DNA from: Hymenobacter perfusus
GTDB taxonomy: Bacteria; Bacteroidota; Bacteroidia; Cytophagales; Hymenobacteraceae
Assembly (NCBI RefSeq): GCF_003944765.1
Contig: NZ_RWIU01000006.1
Coordinates: 186,001 to 250,000 of the forward strand
DNA: 64,000 nucleotides
Reading direction: 5' to 3'
The notes under the pieces are model-generated. The model saw only the letters and a list, made by a program, of their open reading frames with translations, was not told the origin of the DNA and searched no databases. Shown here piece after piece: positions 25,316-33,388 of the stretch (position 1 is its first letter; each line of letters begins with the position of its first letter). The position numbers and the translations under genes are program-made.

Positions 25316-26110
25316 ATGAAATTCACCTATTTCTTCTGCCAGTCCGTTTTGTTCGGGGCACTGGCAGGGCTGTCGGCACAACCTGTTCTAGCTACGCCGC
25401 CTCTTACCTACCTAATGGCTCCCGTAGCCACTAACGTAGACCATAGCTCTTTTGACCGGCTGCTTAAAAAGCACGTTAATGAGAAAGGGCTGGTAAATTA
25501 TAAAGGCTTCAAAGCCGACCAGAAAGAGTTCAGCCAGTACCTTGAGCTGCTGAGCAAAAACCCGCCGGCGGCCTCCTGGAGCAAGCAGGAGCAAATGGCG
25601 TATTGGATCAACGCCTACAACGCCTACACGATTCAGCTGATTCTGAACCATTATCCGGTGCAGAGCATCAAAGACATCGGCTCCAAAATCAAGATTCCGT
25701 TCGTGACTACGCCGTGGGCCGCCGAGTTTTTCAGCATCGGGGGCAAAAAGATGAGCCTCGACGCTATTGAGCACGGTACGCTACGCAAGAAATTCAACGA
25801 CCCGCGTATTCATTTTGCCCTGGTCTGCGCCTCCATTTCCTGTCCGCGCCTGCGTAATGAGGCCTATATAGCCGCCCGGCTTGATCGGCAACTTGATGAG
25901 CAGGGCCAGGATTTCCTCAATAATCCGGTCAAAAACAAAGTCAGCAAGAGCAACCCCCAGCTTTCCCGGTACTTCGATTGGTACAAGGGCGACTGGAACG
26001 AAAACGGGCAGTCGGTGGTGAAGTGGGTAAACCGATATTCCAAAACCAAGCTCGACACCAATGCCAATATTGGCTTCCTGGAGTACAATTGGAATCTGAA
26101 TGAACAGTAA
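25316..26110 (+). CDS. DUF547 domain secreted protein
   Basis: This 264-residue protein has a signal peptide (MKFTYFFCQSVLFGALAGLSAQPVLA) and then a DUF547 domain, recognisable by WSKQEQMAYWINAYNAYTIQLIL near residues 94-116, the ISCPRLRNEAY segment near 182 and the FNDPRIHFALVCAS strand. The Cys and His residues in these motifs suggest a papain/transglutaminase-like fold, which is inference. ATG 25316 is preferred to the in-frame GTG at 25274 because it places the signal peptide correctly. It is probably periplasmic or surface exposed; the role is unknown. Confidence 0.9.
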   Translation: MKFTYFFCQSVLFGALAGLSAQPVLATPPLTYLMAPVATNVDHSSFDRLLKKHVNEKGLVNYKGFKADQKEFSQYLELLSKNPPAASWSKQEQMAYWINAYNAYTIQLILNHYPVQSIKDIGSKIKIPFVTTPWAAEFFSIGGKKMSLDAIEHGTLRKKFNDPRIHFALVCASISCPRLRNEAYIAARLDRQLDEQGQDFLNNPVKNKVSKSNPQLSRYFDWYKGDWNENGQSVVKWVNRYSKTKLDTNANIGFLEYNWNLNEQ

Positions 26111-26294
26111 GCGGCGACCCTTTACAGCCGCCTGCTAATGTCTTGGGAAAGGTTCTAAGCCAGGGAAAAACTACCCGAACGGTGTCGAGGCGCGTGGTTG
26201 CGGCCCGTGTTGTTGCGTGGTAAATCGTCCGCCGGGTGCACCCGGTGAAACCGGCTTTTCAAGAGTATTATCGGCTTTTCACGTAATCCCGTCT

Positions 26295-26302
26295 TACCTT
26301 TG
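26295..26302 (+). promoter_or_regulatory. Candidate -7 box (TACCTTTG) for the lipoprotein-SCO-cytochrome operon
   Basis: TACCTTTG matches TAnnTTTG and ends 5 bases before GTG 26308 and 11 bases before the in-frame ATG 26314. Transcripts would have almost no leader. Confidence 0.5.
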
Positions 26303-26307
26303 CGGCC

Positions 26308-26724
26308 GTGAAAATGCTCCGATTTGCTCCCTTGCTGGTGCTGCTACCCGCCTGCCTCTCGCTACAGAGCGACGAGCAAAAAGCTGAAGCCGCCGAAAAA
26401 GCCGTCCTGGCCCGCCACGATGAGTTAATGGCCCAGATGGACAAGCTCTATGAGTTACGCCAGCAGCTCCAGAAAACCCCACCGGCCGATACCGTGGCCG
26501 CCGGCCGCCAGCGTCGGGCACTGCTCGGGGCGGAAAACGGCATGATGTTCTGGATGCACCACTACCGCAAGCCCGCCGATACGGTAACCGTAACGCGCTG
26601 CCTCAGCTACTTCGCCGCCCAGCAGCAGCGCATCGATTCGGTGGGCCGCCTGTTTCAAACCAGTCAGGACTCGGCTCGCTTTGTATTGGCCGCTGGTTCT
26701 GCCCCCACTTCTTCTGCCCGATAA
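26308..26724 (+). CDS. Small lipoprotein of unknown function
   Basis: This 138-residue protein begins with a lipoprotein signal (FAPLLVLLPAC, lipid-carrying Cys16). The rest is helical and charged: an AEAAEKAVLARHDELMAQMDKLYELRQQLQ segment likely to form a coiled coil, and a MMFWMHHYRKP segment with methionine and histidine residues that could bind a metal. It was not matched to a named family. Its stop TAA shares a base with the ATG of the SCO gene. The coupling suggests a role in metal or cytochrome oxidase assembly, an inference from context. GTG 26308 or ATG 26314 may be the start. Confidence 0.7.
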   Translation: MKMLRFAPLLVLLPACLSLQSDEQKAEAAEKAVLARHDELMAQMDKLYELRQQLQKTPPADTVAAGRQRRALLGAENGMMFWMHHYRKPADTVTVTRCLSYFAAQQQRIDSVGRLFQTSQDSARFVLAAGSAPTSSAR

Positions 26725-27425
26725 TGTCCTTTCTGACCTTGCACCTTACCAGCAGCCGTGCCGTACTGGCGGGTCTGCTGGCCGCCGGCAGCCTGCTGGC
26801 CGCCTGTTCCTCCGATTCGGCCACCACAGCCACCGCTCAATCTGAGCGGCTGCCTATTCAGGGCCTGCGCCGCACGGAGCCGACCTCGCCCACCGATACG
26901 CTGCCCGACCCAGTACCGGCTTTCCGGCTTACCAATCAGGAAGGCCAGGAAATCACTAATGCCACCTTCGCAGGCAAGGTGTACGTGACGGATTTCTTCT
27001 TTGCCACCTGCCCCAGCATCTGCCCCAAAATGCAGAGTGAGCTGCTGCGGGTGTATAAGCAGTTTGAGGGCAACCCCAACGTGCTGTTCCTGAGCCACAC
27101 CATCGACCCAGCCCATGATTCCATCCCGGTGCTGCGCGACTACGCCGAGCGGCTGGGCATTAAAAATGCCGCGCGTTGGCACTTCGCCACGGCTTCCCAC
27201 GACACCATTTTTGCCTTGGCTAAGGCCTACATGACGGCCGCGCAGGTGGATAAAACCGTGCAGGGCGGCTTTGCTCACAGTGGTGCTTTTGCGCTAGTCG
27301 ATTCCAAACGGCGCATCCGGGGCGTGTACGACGGGATGGAAAAAAGCCAGGTGGACCAGTTGATTCACGACCTGCCCATTTTGCTGAAGGAGGAACAGGA
27401 AGAAGCCGCCACGGCTGCCAAATGA
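26724..27425 (+). CDS. SCO1/SenC family copper/thiol protein
   Basis: SCO proteins deliver copper to, or reduce thiols of, the CuA site of cytochrome c oxidase. This 233-residue protein has a lipoprotein-type start (GLLAAGSLLAACSS), then the thioredoxin-like domain with FFFATCPSICPKM (Cys96 and Cys100, the CxxxC copper ligands) and the third ligand His185 in GGFAHSGAFALVD. It is translationally coupled to the preceding lipoprotein (TAATG overlap) and overlaps the following cytochrome c gene by four bases. It acts in the periplasm, anchored to a membrane. Confidence 0.94.
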   Translation: MSFLTLHLTSSRAVLAGLLAAGSLLAACSSDSATTATAQSERLPIQGLRRTEPTSPTDTLPDPVPAFRLTNQEGQEITNATFAGKVYVTDFFFATCPSICPKMQSELLRVYKQFEGNPNVLFLSHTIDPAHDSIPVLRDYAERLGIKNAARWHFATASHDTIFALAKAYMTAAQVDKTVQGGFAHSGAFALVDSKRRIRGVYDGMEKSQVDQLIHDLPILLKEEQEEAATAAK

Positions 27426-27856
27426 GGCTCGGGGGACGTACTGCCGGGCTATGCTACGCGCTGGCAGCCGGCACGATAGGTGTGCTGAGTCTGAGTGGCT
27501 GCTTCACGGAGCGGCAGAATGAAGGCGCGCAACTCTACACCACGCACTGCGCCAGCTGCCACGGCGACCAGGGCCAAGGCCTGGAACGCCTGATTCCGCC
27601 CGTGGCGGGCACCGATTACGTTGCCCGCCACCGCGCCGAGCTGCCCTGCCTCATCCGGAAAGGCCTGAAAGGGCCATTGGTGGTCAATGGCGTTGAGTAC
27701 AACCAGGTGATGCCCGGCCATGAGGACCTTACCGATTCGCAGATTACGAATCTGCTCAACTTCCTGCAAACCAACTGGGGCAACCAGAACCAGCCCTACA
27801 CCATCCGGGAAGCTTCTGAGCTGCTGGGCCGCTGCAATGGCTCGGATGGGCAATAG
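27422..27856 (+). CDS. Class I c-type cytochrome lipoprotein
   Basis: This 144-residue protein has a lipobox (VLSLSGC, Cys27) and one haem c site CASCH at residues 43-47. The distal ligand is probably the Met in NQVMPGHEDLTD near residue 100, a common MPxH-type context. The ATGA overlap with the SCO gene implies coupled translation. It could be an electron donor to a terminal oxidase that the SCO protein helps to assemble. The C-terminal roughly 20 residues hold one extra cysteine. No oxidase subunit genes are in the window. Confidence 0.92.
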   Translation: MRLGGRTAGLCYALAAGTIGVLSLSGCFTERQNEGAQLYTTHCASCHGDQGQGLERLIPPVAGTDYVARHRAELPCLIRKGLKGPLVVNGVEYNQVMPGHEDLTDSQITNLLNFLQTNWGNQNQPYTIREASELLGRCNGSDGQ

Positions 27857-27961
27857 TGGTGAGTTGGTGAAATAGTGAGACGGTGAGTTTGCTGTTCGGT
27901 TCGCGCCACCTGCGCCGGCCAAACGGAAAACTCACCATCTCACTATTTCACCAACTCACCA
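27857..27961. repeat. GTGA-unit palindrome after the cytochrome c gene
   Basis: The left arm (27857-27890) begins at the base after the TAG and reads TGGTGAGTTGGTGAAATAG. The right arm (27928-27961) is its complement over 34 bases with about one mismatch. It is 65 bases before the next start. Confidence 0.88.
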
Positions 27962-28026
27962 CTTCACCGAAGAGTGCATCTTCCCCCAAACCTGCTTAGC
28001 TTGCAGCTTCATCTGTTTGTTCTGTT

Positions 28027-29016
28027 ATGGGTCTGTTTGACTTCCTGAAAAAGAAAGACGAGGGCATCCCGGCCCCCGCTCCTACCCCCACCCCGGCCGA
28101 CGGTACTACTGCCGCCTCCGAAACTCCTGCCGCGCCCGCTTCACCTGCTGGGCCGCGCTACAAGGGCTCCAACTACCAGATGCCGGCCGCTCCCGCCCCG
28201 GCTCCCCTACCGTTCATTCCACCGGCTCCACCTATTCCGCTGCCGGGCGGCCTGGGCCAGGAAACTCCTCAGTTGCCCGATTTCCAGCCGCTCAACATTC
28301 TGGAGCAGCTGCTGATGCAGGCGGCCGTGGAGCCCCAGTTCCGCAGCCCCTTCTACCAAGCCCTGCTGGGCGAGGAAGTAGTAGTGGTAATGGCCGGCCA
28401 GGAAGATCAGGAGCCCGGGGAAGTAACGCCTACCGAAGGCATGGAAATTCAGCTCCAGGCGTTGCATGATGGCAAAATTGCCGTATTCACGGCCGTGGAG
28501 CGCATTTTCGATAATGGCGCGGTACCCGAAGGCAGCGTAGCCTACCTGCGGCTGCGGGGCCACGATTTCTTCACGATGGTGAAAGGAGCCGACTGTGCCC
28601 TGAACCCCTTCTCGGCGGTAGGCAAGCTGCTTGAAGCGGCCGAAATTGAGGCCCTACTCACGGGTCAGCTGTTCGAGATGCCCGCCCCCGCCGACGTGCA
28701 GGTTTCGCTGCACCAGCCCGAGCCCGAACCCACCGAATTGCTGGAAGGACTGCGGGAGTACAGCGCCACTCAGGACCATATCCGCACGGTATACCTGGCC
28801 GAAATGCGCATGCAGAACAACCCCGAGCAGTCCCGTCTGCTGGTGGCCTTCGATACCGAAAGCCAGGACCCGGCCTTCCTGCAGGACCTCGGCCCGGTTA
28901 TCCAGGGCAAAATCGGGGAAGCCCAGTTCGTGGATCTTATGCTGATTGATACGGCCTCCGAGGAACCGCTCATTCAGTATCTGCTGACTACCACGCCGGT
29001 TTACCAGCGCGCCTAG
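28027..29016 (+). CDS. SseB-like (enhanced serine sensitivity) protein
   Basis: This 329-residue soluble protein has a short lysine-rich start, a Pro/Ala-rich linker (residues 15-85), and then two domains resembling SseB. The first (about 90-225) has FYQALLGEEVVVVMAG, GKIAVFTAVERIFDNG and CALNPFSAVGKLLEAAEIEALL. The C-terminal one (about 240-325) resembles SseB_C, with VYLAEMRMQNNPEQSRLLVAFD and VDLMLID. E. coli SseB affects serine sensitivity when overproduced; its mechanism is unclear. It has its own terminator. Confidence 0.8.
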   Translation: MGLFDFLKKKDEGIPAPAPTPTPADGTTAASETPAAPASPAGPRYKGSNYQMPAAPAPAPLPFIPPAPPIPLPGGLGQETPQLPDFQPLNILEQLLMQAAVEPQFRSPFYQALLGEEVVVVMAGQEDQEPGEVTPTEGMEIQLQALHDGKIAVFTAVERIFDNGAVPEGSVAYLRLRGHDFFTMVKGADCALNPFSAVGKLLEAAEIEALLTGQLFEMPAPADVQVSLHQPEPEPTELLEGLREYSATQDHIRTVYLAEMRMQNNPEQSRLLVAFDTESQDPAFLQDLGPVIQGKIGEAQFVDLMLIDTASEEPLIQYLLTTTPVYQRA

Positions 29017-29033
29017 CCTTCAGCCTAAAGTAT

Positions 29034-29070
29034 AAAAGCCCCCGCAGCAGTTGTTGCGGGGGCTTTTTTG
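29034..29070 (+). terminator. Intrinsic terminator after the SseB-like gene
   Basis: AAAAGCCCCCGCA pairs perfectly with TGCGGGGGCTTTT around an 8-base loop and is followed by more T residues. It lies 18 bases after the stop. Confidence 0.93.
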
Positions 29071-29135
29071 ATCTGTGCAGTGGCAGTATCGCAAAAACAG
29101 GAACAAACTCCCTGTTAACAGTTATGTAAGCCAAT

Positions 29136-29153
29136 AGTATCCCCTAGGATACT
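29136..29153. repeat. Short hairpin AGTATCC-CCTA-GGATACT in a gene-free gap
   Basis: This is a 7-bp perfect stem with a CCTA loop in the 29,071-29,356 gap before the DUF2064 gene. No further feature was recognised in that gap. It may be an operator or chance. Confidence 0.35.
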
Positions 29154-29356
29154 TTGTCAGACGAGCTTATCCCCTGAATAATCGGCTGATTTCCCTATCT
29201 GTCTTGTATTTCCCGCATTGAGCGGTGCCGGAGGAGGATGTGAGGTGAACGGCGGCAGGCGCGCTTCCCCATTTCGGGAACCACTGAACAAGCGGGCCAA
29301 TACCCCTCCATCAGATAAGTCGTAAGACCCAACATCCATCGGAAATAAGCGTCCGT

Positions 29357-30133
29357 ATGTGTTGCCGGCCGCCAGCCCCGGCAAAACCTGCCGATACTTG
29401 TCTGGTTAAGCTTCCGGGTTATTCCTGTACGTCGTTGATTTCTGCCGCTGCCCCCGTTGCTATTCTGCTCTTTGCGCGTTCCGCAGGGCAGGAAGCCGCG
29501 CACAAGCGGTTCGTCAGTCATGGAAAGGCGGGCGCGAACGTGCGGGCCGCCGCCCAGCTCACGGCTCACGCTGCGGCCACGGCCCGCCAGCTGGGTGTTG
29601 ATTTTCTGCACGTCGATTCGCGGCAGCAGCGGGGGCGTACGTTTGGCGAGCGGCTCGCCGGGGCCATGCAGCAGGCGTTTGCGGCCGGCTACGAGCACCT
29701 GCTGGTTATCGGCAACGACTGCCCGCAGCTGAATCTGCTCCTGCTACGTCAGGCTCTGGCGGCCCTGCAAAAGAATGGCTCCGTAATAGGTCCCGCCACC
29801 GACGGCGGCGTATACCTGCTGGGCGTCGCCCGCACCCGTTTCGACCCGGACACCTGGGCAACGCTTCCCTGGCAGACCGCCTCACTAGGGAAGGTGCTGG
29901 CCGCTGAACTGGCACGGACCGGGGTTAAGCACGGCCCGGGGCTCCCGGCTCTCCCCGACGTAGACAACGAGCAGGACTTGGCCCGGGTTCTGCGTCAAGC
30001 CCTGCCCCGGCGGCTGCAACGCGCACTGCGGCAGCTGCGGCAAACTCCGATACCCGCCTATCGGCCCCGGCCCACGGCCCCGGAAGCCGCCTGGAGAGCC
30101 GCCCACCCACATCGGGGGCCACCCGGCAGCTAA
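29357..30133 (+). CDS. DUF2064 / TIGR04282-type glycosyltransferase-like protein
   Basis: The core (from about residue 33, PVAILLFARSAGQEAAHKRF) matches the DUF2064 nucleotide-diphospho-sugar transferase-like family: HLLVIGNDCPQLNLLLLRQAL, GSVIGPATDGGVYLLG and a late LPDVDNEQDLARV segment. In TIGRFAMs this family is called rSAM/selenodomain-associated transferase 1 because it often lies near radical SAM genes. The first 26 residues (cysteine and proline rich) look non-native, so translation may start at TTG 29435 (MISAAAPVAIL). The C-terminal 30 residues are Pro/Arg-rich. It stands 96 bases before the TonB receptor gene and may be co-transcribed with the locus up to 39220. Confidence 0.78.
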   Translation: MCCRPPAPAKPADTCLVKLPGYSCTSLISAAAPVAILLFARSAGQEAAHKRFVSHGKAGANVRAAAQLTAHAAATARQLGVDFLHVDSRQQRGRTFGERLAGAMQQAFAAGYEHLLVIGNDCPQLNLLLLRQALAALQKNGSVIGPATDGGVYLLGVARTRFDPDTWATLPWQTASLGKVLAAELARTGVKHGPGLPALPDVDNEQDLARVLRQALPRRLQRALRQLRQTPIPAYRPRPTAPEAAWRAAHPHRGPPGS

Positions 30134-30229
30134 GTAATCCGACGTATGGAGTCCGGTTTCCGGCGCTTTCGCGAAGAAGGCCGCCCGGGACCGGATACGC
30201 TTGTACTTTCTGAATCTTAGCTGCTGACG

Positions 30230-33200
30230 ATGTCGAAATTTTTCGCTTTTCTTTCTCTTGTACTTCTCTGGCTCCTGCCGCTGCATGAGGTGGCCGCGCA
30301 GGTCGATCTAGTGGTTTCCGTGCTCAGTAACCCCGGCCGCCAGCCCGTGGCCGGCCAGCTGGTGCACTTGGAAAACTCCGCCGTGGGCCTGAGCACGGAC
30401 CAGACCACTGACGCCCGGGGCCAGGTCCGTTTCCGGGGGCTGAGCACCGCCGGTTCCTATGCCGTGAGTACCGCCGCTACCGCGCAGTACCAAGCCGTGC
30501 GCGAGGCCGGGCTGGTGCTGCGCGCCAACTCCCGCCCCAGCGTCACGCTGGTTCTACCCACCCTCAGCACCCAGGCCCTGGGCGAGGTGATGGTGCGCGC
30601 CCCCAACGCTACCACCCTCAACACCCAAAACGCGGAAGTAGCCTCCCAGCTCTCGGCGCGGGAGCTACGGGAGCTGCCCGTGGAGGCCCGCGACATTACC
30701 AGGGCTTTGTACCGCCTGCCCAACGTGACGCAGGCCACCGGATTTTTCTCCGAGGCGCCCAACGTCAGCATCAACGGGGCCAACGGGTTGTATACCAATT
30801 ACCTGCTCGACGGGCTGGACAACAATGAGCATTTCCTGGGCGGGCAGCGCTTTGCCGTGCCCGTGGGCTTCGTGCAGAGCCTGTCGGTGCTGACCAACAA
30901 CTTCAGCACCGAGTTCGGCAACTCGGCCAACGGCATCGTGAACGTGACCACCAAGTCAGGCTCCAACGACCTGGCGGCGGAGGTGTTCTACCTGACCCGG
31001 CCCGGCCCCAGCATCGACGGCAAAACCGATTTCGCCCAGCGCGACCTGTCGGGCAACCAGGTGAAAGGCGGCTTTCAGCGCCAGCAGTTCGGTTTTGGGG
31101 TGGGCGGCGCGCTGGTGAAGGACAAGACGTTTTTCTACCTGAACGCCGAGCAGACCTTCGACTTCAAGGACAACGTGCTGACCTCACCCGAACTGGACAT
31201 CAACGCCACCGTGCGCGGCCGGAACCGGTTCAGCTACCTCTCCGGCAAGCTCGACCAGCGCTGGAGTGAGCGGCTGCGCTCCTCACTGCGGGCCAACGTG
31301 GGCATCGTGAACATTGAGCGGCAGGGTGGTGGGCTCGACGGGGGCGTGGCGTTTCCTTCCACCGGCAACCGGCAGGACCGCAACTCCATCAGCATTGCCT
31401 CGCAGAACGTGTATGTGGGCACCAACTTCACCGCCGAAACCGACGTGCAGTACGCCCGCTTCCGCTGGAACTACGCCCGCGCCGACAACCCCAACAGTCC
31501 CGACGTGGCCGTGCTCAGTCCCGCCGGCCAGACGCTGGCCGTGCTGGGCCACCCCGGCTACCTGTTTGACTCGCAGCAGAACACCTGGCAGGCCCAACAG
31601 AAATTCACGCTACTCAAGGGCCGCAACACCTTCAAGGGCGGACTGGGCGTCATCAGCACCGAGCACCGGCTCTTTGGCGGCGGCAACCCCAACGGCAGCT
31701 ACACCGTGCAGCTGACGGCGGCCCAGCTGGCTGCCCTGCGCGCCCGCAACCTGGGACCCGGCCTGAGCATCAACGACATTCCCGCCGATGCGCGCGTGCT
31801 CAACTACAGCGTGGAGCTGCGGCCCGCCTCTTTCGGGACCACCCAGAACCTGTACAACCTCTACCTGGAAGACCAGGTGGCCGTGACCGAACGCCTGAAT
31901 GTGACCCTAGGGGTGCGCTACGACTACGACAACCTCTCGAAGGGCGGCGCGGCCCAGGGCGACCGGAACAACGTGGCCCCACGGGCCAGCTTCAACCTGC
32001 GGCTCTCGGAGCGCAGCAGCCTGCGCGGGGGCTACGGCCTGTTCTACGATAAAATCCTGTACACCGTGTACAGCGACGCGCTCCAGCAGAACACCACCTC
32101 GGCCGACTACAAAACCCAGCTCCGCGAGCTGGTGCGGGTGGGCGCGCTACCGGCCAATACCAATGTGGACCGCATCACCTTCGACGGTAACCTGAGCGGC
32201 AGCGCCACTGGCGTAGCGTACCTGAACGGGCCTTCGGCCGCCAGCCTGCAAAGCCAGCGGGCCGGGGTGGGCAGCTTCGAGCGGCGCATTCTCAACCCCA
32301 ACGGCTACCAGAACCCGTACTCGCACCAGAGCACGCTGGGCTATCAGTATCAGGTGAGCAGTAAAACGCTGTTTTACGTGGACGCTATGTACAACCGCAG
32401 CTACGACCTGTTCCGGCTGCGCAACGTGAATGCCGTGTCGGAGTACGCGCAGACCAACCCCGACAACGTGGTGGTGCGCACCCCGGAGCAGGCCGACGCC
32501 ACCCGCCCGGTGCCCATCCGGACCGACGGCAGCGCCCTGATTGGTGGGCAAACCGTAACCGGCGTGGCCCGCAACGTGGTGATGACCGAATCCGAAGGCC
32601 GCTCGCGCTACCTGGCCGCCAGCTTTAACCTGCAGAAGGACGCGACCGAGGACAAGTATGGCTACCGCGTGTCGTACACCCTCTCGAACCTGAAAAACGA
32701 CACCGAGGACGTGAACTTCCGCGCCGCCGACGGCAACAACTACGCCCCCGAGTTTGCCAACTCCATCAACGACCGGACCCACGTCATCAACGCCATCGGC
32801 AGCTACTACCCCGTGAAGGCCCTGCGCTTTACCTTGGCAGCTTTGCTGCAAAGCGGCCAGCCCGTCAACCGCGTGACGGGAGCCTACCTGGTACCCGGCA
32901 CCACCAATGTGTTCACCAACGATTTGAACGGCGACGGCAGCTCGTTCAGCACCGCCTACCTGGGCAACGCCGACCGGTTCCCCGGCCAGGGCCGCAACTC
33001 CGACCGCCTGCCCTGGGCTGAAACGTTTGACGTGGGCGCGCAGTACACTCTGGCGTTCGGCCAGAAAACCAGCCGTTTGGAGCTGACGGCCGACGTGTTC
33101 AACGTGCTCAATACCCAGAACCTGAGCGGCTACGCCAACAACGCCACCCAGAGCAACCAGATTCAGGTGGGCCCGCCCAGCGCCGGCATCATGAAGCGCA

Positions 33201-33250
33201 ACGCCAGCGCCCCGCGCCAGTTCCAGTTCGGGCTGCGCTACGCCCTGTAG
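30230..33250 (+). CDS. TonB-dependent receptor with carboxypeptidase-regulatory-like N-terminal domain
   Basis: This 1006-residue outer-membrane receptor has a signal peptide (FLSLVLLWLLPLHEVAAQ), a carboxypeptidase-like regulatory domain (about 25-115), a plug domain (about 135-245, with VSINGANGLYTNYLLDGLDNNE and NSANGIVNVTTKSGSNDL), and a 22-strand-type barrel ending in the aromatic FQFGLRYAL. No TonB box was pinned down, and there is no SusD partner next to it. It probably imports the substrate handled by the downstream ABC transporter. A 44-bp perfect inverted repeat separates it from the solute-binding protein gene. Confidence 0.92.
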   Translation: MSKFFAFLSLVLLWLLPLHEVAAQVDLVVSVLSNPGRQPVAGQLVHLENSAVGLSTDQTTDARGQVRFRGLSTAGSYAVSTAATAQYQAVREAGLVLRANSRPSVTLVLPTLSTQALGEVMVRAPNATTLNTQNAEVASQLSARELRELPVEARDITRALYRLPNVTQATGFFSEAPNVSINGANGLYTNYLLDGLDNNEHFLGGQRFAVPVGFVQSLSVLTNNFSTEFGNSANGIVNVTTKSGSNDLAAEVFYLTRPGPSIDGKTDFAQRDLSGNQVKGGFQRQQFGFGVGGALVKDKTFFYLNAEQTFDFKDNVLTSPELDINATVRGRNRFSYLSGKLDQRWSERLRSSLRANVGIVNIERQGGGLDGGVAFPSTGNRQDRNSISIASQNVYVGTNFTAETDVQYARFRWNYARADNPNSPDVAVLSPAGQTLAVLGHPGYLFDSQQNTWQAQQKFTLLKGRNTFKGGLGVISTEHRLFGGGNPNGSYTVQLTAAQLAALRARNLGPGLSINDIPADARVLNYSVELRPASFGTTQNLYNLYLEDQVAVTERLNVTLGVRYDYDNLSKGGAAQGDRNNVAPRASFNLRLSERSSLRGGYGLFYDKILYTVYSDALQQNTTSADYKTQLRELVRVGALPANTNVDRITFDGNLSGSATGVAYLNGPSAASLQSQRAGVGSFERRILNPNGYQNPYSHQSTLGYQYQVSSKTLFYVDAMYNRSYDLFRLRNVNAVSEYAQTNPDNVVVRTPEQADATRPVPIRTDGSALIGGQTVTGVARNVVMTESEGRSRYLAASFNLQKDATEDKYGYRVSYTLSNLKNDTEDVNFRAADGNNYAPEFANSINDRTHVINAIGSYYPVKALRFTLAALLQSGQPVNRVTGAYLVPGTTNVFTNDLNGDGSSFSTAYLGNADRFPGQGRNSDRLPWAETFDVGAQYTLAFGQKTSRLELTADVFNVLNTQNLSGYANNATQSNQIQVGPPSAGIMKRNASAPRQFQFGLRYAL

Positions 33251-33270
33251 GCGGTTGAACAAGTAATTTC

Positions 33271-33371
33271 AGAACGTCATGCTGAGCGAAGTCGAAGCAT
33301 CTCTACCGCTTCGTCTGCACAGATTCAACGAAGCGGTAGAGATGCTTCGACTTCGCTCAGCATGACGTTCT
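33271..33371. repeat. 44-bp perfect inverted repeat (GTCATGCTGAGCG family)
   Basis: The arms 33271-33314 and 33328-33371 are exact complements with a 13-base loop. They contain GTCATGCTGAGCGAAGTCG and GCATCTCTACCGCTTCGT. The element fills most of the gap between the receptor and solute-binding genes. A diverged relative is at 62235-62334. No T-tract follows. Confidence 0.97.
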
Positions 33372-33388
33372 TTGATTGATTTTCTTCT

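Noticed and set aside
29195..29698. 167-codon minus-strand frame before and over the DUF2064 gene
   Set aside because: Its translation is Arg/Gly-rich with no domain, and half of it is antisense to the DUF2064 core.
33271..33371. 44-bp inverted repeat as insertion-sequence ends or a CRISPR unit
   Set aside because: There is no transposase between or beside the arms, the loop is 13 bases, and there is no spacer-repeat array.
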